Below, in pieces: positions 18,469 through 26,740 of a stretch of 64,000 nt of DNA. The DNA is from Polaromonas sp. Its GTDB lineage: Bacteria; Pseudomonadota; Gammaproteobacteria; Burkholderiales; Burkholderiaceae_C. The translations under genes were made by a program, and so were the position numbers. The stretch covers positions 124,001 through 188,000 of the forward strand of contig NZ_JAAFGZ010000002.1 of NCBI RefSeq assembly GCF_010365105.1, written 5' to 3'. The notes beneath the pieces are model-generated. The model made no database searches, had not been told where the DNA came from, and saw only the letters and a program-made list of their open reading frames with translations. Each line of letters opens with the position of its first letter. Position 1 is the first letter of the stretch.

Positions 18469-21400
18469 TCAGGCGGTGCGGAGCTTGCCCTTGGGCGTTG
18501 AATCCGCCGTGACCGGGTGCGTGAGCGTGGCTTGGTCGGCCGGCGCTCCGGTTTCCTCGCGCAAAGCCAGTTCGCTGCGAAATCCTTCCACCACCTTGTC
18601 CACGCCCGGCATCACCATCATCGTCAGGTGGGAGCCATCGATGGTGGTCACGCGGATGTCGCCGCGAATGTGCGCCTCCCAGCCAAGACAGTTTCCGGCG
18701 GCAAGGTACTGCGTTCTGGCCTGCGTTGCCCGGAAAAGAACCATTGATCCGTGATAAGGCTGCGCCTGGTAGCGGTTCTGCGCCTGCATGTAGTTGCGAA
18801 ACAGGTAGAAGTCGGCCACCTCTTGCGTGTACGGTCCGGCAACAGCGGCATCCTGCTGCGCCAGCGTGACGCCGGCCGGCAGCACGCGGTCCTTCTTGCT
18901 TTGCTCCGAGCGCTCCCTGGCAAATTTCAGCGACCAGTGCCGCAACAGCCACAAGCGCCTGAGCAGCGGAATTTTGCGTTTTTCAGCTTCCGGGGACAGC
19001 GTGTCGATCATCCCGAGCAACCCGATTTTGGCGCCGGCCCGGCTCAGCTGCTGCGCCATTTCAAAGGCAATCACGCCGCCGCCGGAAAAGCCGGCAAGCT
19101 GGTAGGGGCCGTGCGGGTCCACCGAACGCACGGCCTCGACATATTGCGCCGCCATGGCCTCAATCGTCGTATGAAAAGGAAGACGGCCATCGACGCCCTG
19201 CGCCTGCAGACCGTAGAAGGGCTGGTCCGGCCCCAGCCGGTCGGAGATGACCTTGTAGTTGAGCACGTTGCCGCCGGCCCCGTGAATGAAAAACAGCGGA
19301 CGGCGGCCCGGGCGCCCCCGGCAGATCGTCACCAGCGGAGAAAATGCGCGCGGGGTGGGCCGGTCGAACGGCACAGTGTCTGTTGCCATCGCGCTGGCAG
19401 CGTCCTGCCCGAGGTGGCTTGTGACGATGGCGGCAAGCGTGGCCAGCGTGGGGGCTTCAAACAGGGTGGCCAGTGGCAGTTCAACGGCGAACTGCTTGCG
19501 GATTTGCGCAAACAGCCGCACGGCGGTCAGCGAATGGCCGCCCAGCGCAAAAAAATCGTCCTCGGGCACGATGTCCTGCACGTCCAGCAGCTCGCGCCAC
19601 ATCTGGGCGATGGCGGACTCGACGGGGTGCGGAGTGACTTTCTCCGGGGCTGGACCCACGGGGCTTACGGTTAGCAGCGTTGCCATGAAGGCAGCGCTGG
19701 CCACGGATGGGTCGTCTGGCGTGGCGCTGGCGGCACCCGCCGCACCCGCAGCCGGCGCACTGGCGTCCAGCTGCGCCACCAGTTCACCCAGCACCGGCCA
19801 GCGCACCATGTCGCCCAGGCTGACGAGGCGCCCGCAGGCCTCGTGCAGCCGGCGCTGCACCTGCAGGGCCAGAAAAAAGCTGCCACCCCGTTCAAAGAAG
19901 TTGTCGCCTGCGGCAATGTCCGTCTGCCCGAGCACCTGCGCCCAGATGGCGGTCAGGGTGGTGGCCAGCGGGCTTTGCGGCAGTTGCGGCTCGGGGCTTG
20001 CCGGGTGTTGGCCTGCGGCCAGCGGCTTGATCGGCAGCAGCGCGCGCCGGTCCACCTTGCCGTTGGGCGTCAGCGGAAAGGTGCGCAGCAGTGCGATGGC
20101 CCTCGGCACCATGATGTCGGGCAGTTTTTCGGCCACGCCGCGCCGCAGGCACTCGATCTGCAGCGCCGCGCCCGTCTGGGGCGTGACGTAGGCGGCAAGG
20201 CTCCAGTCGCCAGCGGCGTCTTCGCGGGCGATGACCACGGCTTCCTTCACGCCGGGCTGGCGCAGCAGCACGCTTTCAATCTCGCCCAGCTCGATGCGGT
20301 GGCCGCGAATCTTCACCTGGTGGTCGATGCGCCCGAGGAACTCCAGCGTGCCGTCGGGGTGGCGGCGCACCAGGTCGCCGGTACGGTACCAGCGTGCGCC
20401 TGCCTCATTCAGGAAGCGCTCAGCGTTGAGTTCGGGCCGCTGCCAGTAGCCGTCGGACACGCCGGCGCCGCCAATGAGCAGTTCGCCAGCCACCAGCGCG
20501 GGGCAGGGCGCGCCGCCTGGCGTGCGGATGGACAGCTGCGTGTTGGCAATCGGCTGGCCCAGCGGCACGAACTCGCCCAGCGTCGCCAGGTCGCAGGCGG
20601 TGGACCAGACGGTGGTTTCGGTCGGGCCGTACATGTTGAAAAAAGCCCCCGGCACCAGCGCCCTCAGTTCCCGGGCAAGCTTCATCGACAGCGCCTCGCC
20701 GCCCACCATCAGCACCGCCAGGCCGGACAACGCCCGGCGCCCGACACTGTCCGACACCAGCATCGAGGCCATGGACGGGGTGCATTGCAGGTGCGTGACC
20801 TGGCCCTGAAGCAGGGCGTCGGCCACCGACAGGTAGGGCAGTGCGCTGGTATGCAGCTCGATGGCAAAGCCGTGCGTCAGCGTCCAGAGAAGCTCGACCA
20901 CCGAAATGTCAAAGCACACACTGGTCTCGGCCAGCCAGCGGCCGGGCGGCGCATGCGGAATGCACGCGTTCAGGCCGGCGAAAAAATTGAGCACGTTCTG
21001 GTGCGTGACCACCACGCCCTTGGGCCGGCCGGTCGAGCCGGAGGTGTAGATCAGGTAGGCCGCGCGCCGCGCCCTGTCTGGTGCCGGGCTGCGCGTCAGG
21101 ACCGGCGCGCTGCCCGCTTCGGCTTCATCCAGCAGGAACACCTTTTCAGGCGGAATGTGCAGCCGGGCGGTGACGGCGCGGCTGGTGAGCACCAGCGGCG
21201 CGCCGGAATCCTCGATCATGTACAGCAGGCGGTCGTGCGGGTAGTCCGGGTCCAGCGGCAGGTAGGCCGCGCCGGTCTGCAGGATGGCCAGCACGCCGAC
21301 AACCAGGTCGGGGCCGCGCTCCAGGCACAGGCCGATCACGTCGCCGGGACGCACGCCGCTCAGGCGCAGGCGCTCTGCCAGCGCACTGGCCTGCGCCTGG

Positions 21401-23163
21401 AGTGCGCGGTAGCTCAGTATCTTGCCCCGAAAGGAAACAGCCGTGCTGTGCGGCGTGCGGGCCGCCTGCGCGGCAATGGCCTCGTGAATGCCCAAGACAG
21501 CGTCATACGGCGTGGCCGTCGCATTCAGGCGCGCCAGCAACGCCGTTTCAGCGTCGGGCAGCAGGGAAATTTCTGCAATGGCGTCCGCGCCCTCGAAGGC
21601 CTGGAGGTAAACCGCCAGATGGCCGGCCATCACCGCCAGGGTTTCGCCTGAAAAAACAGCGGTATCGCCGACGAGTTCGAGGTGCTGCCCGGACGGATCG
21701 CTCATCAGGATGAGTTCGGCCCCGGGCGGCACGGCGGTGCCGTCCAGGCTGATGCCCAGCTTGCTCCAGCGTTCGCCGGCGCCCGGCTGGCCGCCAAGTC
21801 GCGCCGGCAGGTCGCGCGGGCAGGCACCGGCCCGGTGCATCCGGTCAATCCGTGCCTGGGCCTGTTCTGCGGCCTGCTGGGCGCAATGGTCGGGCATTGT
21901 CTCCAGCGTCAGCGGCACCCAGGGCGACAGCCAGCATTCCAGCCCCTGCGCGCTGGCCTGAAGCGCACGGTCGCCATACAGCAGGGAAATGCGCTGCTGT
22001 CCTGTCAGCGCCGACAGCCAGCTCAAAAAACCGGCCACCGTCGCAGCGCCGCGCGCCGGCAGCGCAAGGGGTATGCGCGCCAGTTGCCGAAATGGCCCTG
22101 GCGCGGGCTGTGGCGCACCTGTTTTGTGCGGATAAGGCAGTTCCACGGGCGCCAAGGTGCTCAAAATCTGCTGCCAGAAGCGCTCGCCCTGGCCGACTTC
22201 AGGAGCGCGGGCGGCCAGCTGCGCGCGCGTCACGCTGTCGAGCACGGGCAGCACCATGCCCGCCAGCAAGCCATGGCTGGGCGCCGTTCCCCAGGGCGCG
22301 GTCAAGCCGTCCAGCACGATGTCGCCGTGCGCGGTGGACACCCGCACGCTGTCTGCATCGGCCTGCAGCACCGTGCCGGGCGCCGCGCCGGAGGATTCGG
22401 CCTTGCACAGGGCGCGCGCTGTATGCACCAGCAGCATTTTGTCGCCCAGGTAGAGCTTGGCGCGGGCCACCGGGTTGGGGCAATCGGGGTAAGGTCCAAA
22501 GTCGAGTGCGCCGACGAGCGCCGCCAGTTCGCCGGCCGGGCGCGAAAAGTCGAGCGTTCCCAGTGTGGGCGGACGCTGCTGGCGGTCAACACAGGGGCCG
22601 GCCGGCAGCGCTTGGCTCAACACCAGGTCGTTGCGGCCAATGGCTTCGGCCAGCGCTTCAAAGCTCTGCAGGCCCGCTTCGTAGCAGCGCGCCTGCAGGC
22701 CCAGCGTCGTCTCGCCCGGCGGAATGTCAAAGTGCGCCTGGCGCACGATGCGGCCTTCGCCCAGAGGCGTCATTTCGTGCCAGGTAACGCCATGCGACGT
22801 TTCCTGCGCCATCAGCGCCCATGCCGGCGCATGCCAGCCCGCGTAACGCGGCAGCGGTGCGTCGTGAAACGTGATGGCCAGCGCTTGCGCACGCGCCATC
22901 AGCTCGCGCGGCACGCCGCACGGCTTGCCCAGGCAAAAAAGGTAATCGAACGCCTGCCCGGACGGCTGCACCAGCGACGCCTCATCGTCAAACACCGCAA
23001 CTCCCCGGGTGTGCGCCCACTGGACGATAGCCGGCTCGGTGCTGACGACGGCGCGCACGGCATGGCCTGCGTTGAGCCAGGCTTCGGCGCAGTGAATCAG
23101 CAGGCTTTCGTTGCCTGCAAACAGGGCGCTGGCCAGGTTTCTTTTCATGTTCATTTCTTTCAT
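18469..23163 (-). CDS. single-module nonribosomal peptide synthetase, F-C*-A-T*-T-TE
   Basis: A 1564-residue megasynthase. Residues about 5-290 are a methionyl-tRNA formyltransferase-like domain (ITFHDAPLPRYAG, GVTWHEMT) in which the usual catalytic Asn is Thr and the Asp is absent. About 320-555 look like the second half of a condensation domain ending in the typical LLARLNATATPYD linker, without HHxxxDG. About 560-1045 is an adenylation domain (YTSGSTGRPKG, NMYGPTETT, TPNGKVDRRAL). Two carrier domains follow: the first reads FFERGGSFFLAL, with Phe where the phosphopantetheine Ser belongs; the second reads FFALGGHSL and is normal. The end is a type I thioesterase (FIHGAGG, AGFSGGGVIAFE). The start ATG overlaps the stop of the phosphopantetheinyl transferase gene (ATGA). 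The product is unknown. Confidence 0.93.
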   Translation of the reverse strand: MKEMNMKRNLASALFAGNESLLIHCAEAWLNAGHAVRAVVSTEPAIVQWAHTRGVAVFDDEASLVQPSGQAFDYLFCLGKPCGVPRELMARAQALAITFHDAPLPRYAGWHAPAWALMAQETSHGVTWHEMTPLGEGRIVRQAHFDIPPGETTLGLQARCYEAGLQSFEALAEAIGRNDLVLSQALPAGPCVDRQQRPPTLGTLDFSRPAGELAALVGALDFGPYPDCPNPVARAKLYLGDKMLLVHTARALCKAESSGAAPGTVLQADADSVRVSTAHGDIVLDGLTAPWGTAPSHGLLAGMVLPVLDSVTRAQLAARAPEVGQGERFWQQILSTLAPVELPYPHKTGAPQPAPGPFRQLARIPLALPARGAATVAGFLSWLSALTGQQRISLLYGDRALQASAQGLECWLSPWVPLTLETMPDHCAQQAAEQAQARIDRMHRAGACPRDLPARLGGQPGAGERWSKLGISLDGTAVPPGAELILMSDPSGQHLELVGDTAVFSGETLAVMAGHLAVYLQAFEGADAIAEISLLPDAETALLARLNATATPYDAVLGIHEAIAAQAARTPHSTAVSFRGKILSYRALQAQASALAERLRLSGVRPGDVIGLCLERGPDLVVGVLAILQTGAAYLPLDPDYPHDRLLYMIEDSGAPLVLTSRAVTARLHIPPEKVFLLDEAEAGSAPVLTRSPAPDRARRAAYLIYTSGSTGRPKGVVVTHQNVLNFFAGLNACIPHAPPGRWLAETSVCFDISVVELLWTLTHGFAIELHTSALPYLSVADALLQGQVTHLQCTPSMASMLVSDSVGRRALSGLAVLMVGGEALSMKLARELRALVPGAFFNMYGPTETTVWSTACDLATLGEFVPLGQPIANTQLSIRTPGGAPCPALVAGELLIGGAGVSDGYWQRPELNAERFLNEAGARWYRTGDLVRRHPDGTLEFLGRIDHQVKIRGHRIELGEIESVLLRQPGVKEAVVIAREDAAGDWSLAAYVTPQTGAALQIECLRRGVAEKLPDIMVPRAIALLRTFPLTPNGKVDRRALLPIKPLAAGQHPASPEPQLPQSPLATTLTAIWAQVLGQTDIAAGDNFFERGGSFFLALQVQRRLHEACGRLVSLGDMVRWPVLGELVAQLDASAPAAGAAGAASATPDDPSVASAAFMATLLTVSPVGPAPEKVTPHPVESAIAQMWRELLDVQDIVPEDDFFALGGHSLTAVRLFAQIRKQFAVELPLATLFEAPTLATLAAIVTSHLGQDAASAMATDTVPFDRPTPRAFSPLVTICRGRPGRRPLFFIHGAGGNVLNYKVISDRLGPDQPFYGLQAQGVDGRLPFHTTIEAMAAQYVEAVRSVDPHGPYQLAGFSGGGVIAFEMAQQLSRAGAKIGLLGMIDTLSPEAEKRKIPLLRRLWLLRHWSLKFARERSEQSKKDRVLPAGVTLAQQDAAVAGPYTQEVADFYLFRNYMQAQNRYQAQPYHGSMVLFRATQARTQYLAAGNCLGWEAHIRGDIRVTTIDGSHLTMMVMPGVDKVVEGFRSELALREETGAPADQATLTHPVTADSTPKGKLRTA

Positions 23164-24023
23164 GCGCCTAGGGATGTGGCAGCTTGCATGCGTGATAGGG
23201 GGCTGGGTGGCGCGCAAGGCCGGTGCCACGGGTGCGGATTTCGGGGGCTGCCGTCCTGCCTCGCAAGGACCGGCTCAAAGAGGGACTGAAAGACCGGCGT
23301 GTGGTAGCACAGGCGCAACGCACTGCGCGCTGCAATGGCCGGGCTTGGCGTCACGGCCAGCATGATCATGCAGTCGGGCGGCCCCTGCAGCGCCTTGGCC
23401 CATGCAAGCCCGCTGCGTGCAGCGTGCCTGCCAGCGCCCCCCTGCGATGTCGAGACCTCAAACCAGCCCTGGGGCGTGGGCTGGCAATGCAGCGCGGGGT
23501 TGTCAAACGACAGCCCGCTTTCCCGGGACTTCCAGTACGCCTCCAGCAGCGTCCAGTAAAAGAAAAACTGCCGCGTGCTGTCGCTGCCCAGTGCCGCCCG
23601 CCGCTGCTGCGCATCAGGCAGCGCTACCAGGCCGCGCAGCAGCGCCATGTCGGCGCTGTTGTGTTCAATGAATTCGGCATCAATGCCGACCGGGCCGATG
23701 CGCGTGACGGCGCACACCACCAGCGTGCGACTGCGGGCGTGGCTGAAGTGAATGGCCCGGTCTGCGGGCGCAGTGAGAATGGGCTTGCCGCCAGTTTCGC
23801 TGGAAAAGGCAAGGCTGGCAGGCGTCATGCCCAGTTCAGTAGCCACGGCCAGACGCCGCAAGGCATGCGCCAGGATGTAGGCGCGGCGGTCGTCGTCGCG
23901 CCGAAATTTTGCTGCACAAAGGCGCTCCGCGGCATCAAGCCATGCGGTCAGCTGAGGCCATTGAGCCAGCTCGACATCCTTGGGGCGCGCAGTCCAGATA
24001 TGTAGCTTGCTGGCTTGATCCAT
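23160..24023 (-). CDS. Sfp-type 4'-phosphopantetheinyl transferase
   Basis: A 287-residue enzyme that moves 4'-phosphopantetheine from coenzyme A to a carrier-domain serine, here most likely the synthetase translated from the same message. Motifs: RRDDDRRAYILAHALRR, GGKPIL, IHFSHARSRTLVVCAV, PVGIDAE (family GIDVE) and FYWTLLEAYWKSRESGL (family WxxKEAxxK; here Leu-Glu-Ala, with the usual first Lys missing but a later Lys kept). The last 60 residues are Pro/Arg-rich and not conserved. GGGAGGG lies about 10 bases before the ATG at 24021-24023. It overlaps the synthetase start by ATGA, so translation is coupled. Confidence 0.9.
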   Translation of the reverse strand: MDQASKLHIWTARPKDVELAQWPQLTAWLDAAERLCAAKFRRDDDRRAYILAHALRRLAVATELGMTPASLAFSSETGGKPILTAPADRAIHFSHARSRTLVVCAVTRIGPVGIDAEFIEHNSADMALLRGLVALPDAQQRRAALGSDSTRQFFFYWTLLEAYWKSRESGLSFDNPALHCQPTPQGWFEVSTSQGGAGRHAARSGLAWAKALQGPPDCMIMLAVTPSPAIAARSALRLCYHTPVFQSLFEPVLARQDGSPRNPHPWHRPCAPPSPLSRMQAATSLGA

Positions 24024-24485
24024 GCGCAAAGTTCCCTCCCAATTGGCAATTTATTGTAGGGAGGCTACATTGCGTTTACAACCCGTTCACAAAGTGGTGA
24101 GTCCCGGGCCGGTCGTCTCCGTAGGCTATTTGTTGCGTCAAAGCAGGCGGTTTTTAAAACCATGATTAAAAATAAAAATATGCCTTCAGCGCACGTTTTT
24201 ATTGTCTTTATAGCTATAAAAATCAGAGCAAGTAATGGAATTTTCTGCAAATGCCGAGCGCTGGCAGGCCGTCGCCGCAATGGGTAACCCCTGGCGCAGG
24301 ATGCCGGTTTGTGCTTTTTCCAAAACCGGCGGTTTCAAGGCGGTGAGCGGTGGTTTTGGCGGGTCAGGCAGGCGGCAGAAATTTATTTATTTTCTTGTCT
24401 TTATTACCAAAATTAACTTCATGGATGAGCAACAGGCGGGTATCAAACCCGTCCGCAGGCCGGCTTTAGCATTGCCATTGGCGTT
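24024..24485. other. intergenic region between the peptide synthetase locus and comM
   Basis: About 460 bases without a convincing gene. The left part (24024-24260) is AT-rich and must hold the promoter of the phosphopantetheinyl transferase-synthetase operon on the minus strand. TTTATAGCTATAAAAATCAG at 24209 is a possible short relic of the ATAGC repeat. GCGGGT and ACCCGT near 24437-24453 form a short stem downstream of comM, without a T-run. Confidence 0.5.
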
Positions 24486-26030
24486 TCAGTGCGCCGCCTT
24501 CAGCGCGCGCCGGTACTGCACCGCCTCGGCCACATGCGTGACCTGCACCGTCTTGGCGCCGGCCAGGTCGGCAATGGTGCGCGCCACCTTCAGGCAGCGG
24601 TGAATGCCCCGGCCTGACCAGCCCAGCCGCGTCGCCGCCACATGGAGGAACTTGGCCGCTGCCGGGTCCATCTGGCATTGCGCATCAATGGCCTGGCCTT
24701 CGAGCGCCTGGTTGCTGCTGCCTTGCCGGGTCATCGAGCGCTCCCTGGCCTGCACCACCCGGCTGCGCACGGCCCCGGTGGATTCGCCCGGCGGTGCGTC
24801 CACCAGTTCATCGGCGGCCAAGCTGCCGACTTCCACATGCAGGTCGATGCGGTCGAGCAGCGGGCCGCTGAGCTTTCCCTGGTAGCGAGACACCACATCG
24901 GGCGAACAGCGGCAGGCGCGCAGGCTGGAGCCCAGGTAGCCGCAGGGGCAGGGGTTCATAGCGGCAATCAGCTGGAAGCGCGCCGGAAATTCCGCGCGCT
25001 GTGCAGCGCGCGAAATCGTGATGTGGCCGGACTCCAGCGGTTCGCGCAGCGCTTCCAGCGCGGCGCGTGGAAACTCTGGAAGCTCATCGAGAAACAGCAC
25101 GCCCCGGTGCGCCAGTGAAATCTCGCCCGGGCGCGGCGGCGATCCGCCGCCCACCAGCGCTACCGCGCTGGCCGTGTGGTGCGGCGCGCAGGTGGGCCGC
25201 ACGGCCCAGTGGTCCAGCGTGAAGCGCCCGCCCAGCGAGGCGACGGCAGCAGTTTCCAGCGCTTCCTCGGTCGTCATGGCTGGCAGCAGGCCGGCAAAGC
25301 GCTGCGCCAGCATCGACTTGCCGGACCCCGGCGCGCCGACCATCAAAATGCTGTGCCCGCCGGCCGCTGCAATTTCCAGTGCGCGCCGGGCAGCAGCCTG
25401 GCCCTTGACATCGGCCAGGTCCGGATAGGCGGGTTGCCGCGACGGAGCGGCGGACGCCACGCGCATCCAGCCGTCCTTGGCTTCGGGAATGGCATCGCCC
25501 GGCAAAAACTGCCGCACCACGTCAAGCAGATGCTGCGCGCGGTAGACCTCGGCCTGCGGCACCAGCGCGGCCTCCTGCGCGCTGCCTTCGGGCAGCACCA
25601 TGCGGGGCAAGGGTTGCGGCGTGCCCTGCGCCGGCCGGGCAATCGCCAGGCTCATGGCCAGGGAACCCCGTACCGGCCGCAGGTCGCCTCCCAGCGACAG
25701 CTCGCCGGCAAACTCATAGCCCGCCAGCTTGCGCGCATCAATCTGCCCGCTGGCCGCCAGGATGCCGAGTGCGATCGGCAGGTCGAAGCGGCCCGAATCC
25801 TTGGGCAGATCGGCCGGCGCCAGGTTCACCGTGATGCGCTTGTTGGCCGGAAACTCCAGCCCGGCATTCTGGATGGCCGAGCGCACCCGCTCGCGTGCTT
25901 CCTTGACCTCGGTGTCGGCCAGTCCAACCAGCGTGAAACTCGGCAGGCCGTTGGCCAGATGCACTTCAACGCACACCGGGTGTGCCTGCAGGCCCAGCAA
26001 GGCACGGCTATGCACTAAAGACAGGCTCAT
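24486..26030 (-). CDS. comM: ComM/YifB family Mg-chelatase-like AAA ATPase
   Basis: A 514-residue protein of the YifB/ComM family. ComM is a hexameric branch-migration helicase that helps integrate donor DNA during natural transformation. Order: N-terminal Lon-protease-like fold (VCVEVHLANGLPSFTLVGLAD to about 170), AAA domain with Walker A VGAPGSGKSML at about 231 and Walker B GVLFLDELPEFPR, the four-Cys loop AMNPCPCGYLG to CRCSPD, and the C-terminal Mg-chelatase helical part. The length is normal. It is divergent from glnK-amtB, so the 340-base gap carries two promoters. Its presence does not by itself prove competence. Confidence 0.95.
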   Translation of the reverse strand: MSLSLVHSRALLGLQAHPVCVEVHLANGLPSFTLVGLADTEVKEARERVRSAIQNAGLEFPANKRITVNLAPADLPKDSGRFDLPIALGILAASGQIDARKLAGYEFAGELSLGGDLRPVRGSLAMSLAIARPAQGTPQPLPRMVLPEGSAQEAALVPQAEVYRAQHLLDVVRQFLPGDAIPEAKDGWMRVASAAPSRQPAYPDLADVKGQAAARRALEIAAAGGHSILMVGAPGSGKSMLAQRFAGLLPAMTTEEALETAAVASLGGRFTLDHWAVRPTCAPHHTASAVALVGGGSPPRPGEISLAHRGVLFLDELPEFPRAALEALREPLESGHITISRAAQRAEFPARFQLIAAMNPCPCGYLGSSLRACRCSPDVVSRYQGKLSGPLLDRIDLHVEVGSLAADELVDAPPGESTGAVRSRVVQARERSMTRQGSSNQALEGQAIDAQCQMDPAAAKFLHVAATRLGWSGRGIHRCLKVARTIADLAGAKTVQVTHVAEAVQYRRALKAAH

Positions 26031-26062
26031 GGGGTGGCTTCCTTATCAATGCATCAATGTTG

Positions 26063-26077
26063 TGCACTGCGCGTGCA
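26063..26077. promoter_or_regulatory. NtrC-type enhancer dyad
   Basis: TGCAC, five bases and GTGCA form a perfect dyad matching the outer parts of the NtrC consensus (TGCACC, N5, GGTGCA). It lies 105 bases upstream of a sigma-54 promoter for glnK-amtB, a normal enhancer distance. A weaker second site (TGCA to GGTGCG) follows at 26074-26090. Confidence 0.65.
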
Positions 26078-26167
26078 TCAAAACGGTGCGTAACAGCTTG
26101 TAAACCACTAGCGTAACCCGGCAGCCGACGAAATCAGCCAGGCGCTTTCAGGGGAGGCAAAAAAAAC

Positions 26168-26183
26168 TGGCACGGTCCCTGCT
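26168..26183 (+). promoter_or_regulatory. sigma-54 promoter (-24/-12) of glnK-amtB
   Basis: TGGCACGGTCCCTGCT matches the sigma-54 consensus TGGCACG, N4, TTGCW at all but one position, with correct GG to GC spacing. Transcription would start near 26195 and give a leader of about 170 bases before glnK. This fits nitrogen-limitation control through NtrB/NtrC. Confidence 0.85.
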
Positions 26184-26223
26184 AAAGAAGTTCCGCCAAC
26201 GTTAAAAATTTTTCGGGGATTCC

Positions 26224-26310
26224 ATGAAACCAATCTTCGTCGCCCTTGTTGATAGCGGCCGCTTTCGCACCAAGAACACGCTGGACGTGATGCCTACAAC
26301 AACCCTGTAA
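26224..26310 (+). CDS. 28-codon ORF in the glnK leader, doubtful
   Basis: An ATG-started frame of 28 codons, MKPIFVALVDSGRFRTKNTL and eight more residues, between the sigma-54 promoter and glnK. No Shine-Dalgarno is clear and no family is recognised. From memory, a porin-like gene often stands at this place in related genomes, so this may be a remnant, a leader peptide or chance. Confidence 0.2.
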   Translation: MKPIFVALVDSGRFRTKNTLDVMPTTTL

Positions 26311-26706
<396 letters not shown>

Positions 26707-26740
26707 CATCACCCCCCTGAAAAAAACGAGAACCATTGCC

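Noticed and set aside
19843..23289. Two long plus-strand frames over the peptide synthetase
   Set aside because: They mirror synthetase domains and contain no recognisable motif.
24235..24603. 122-codon plus-strand frame upstream of and antisense to the end of comM
   Set aside because: Its 3' third is antisense comM and its 5' part has no start signal; composition is not gene-like.
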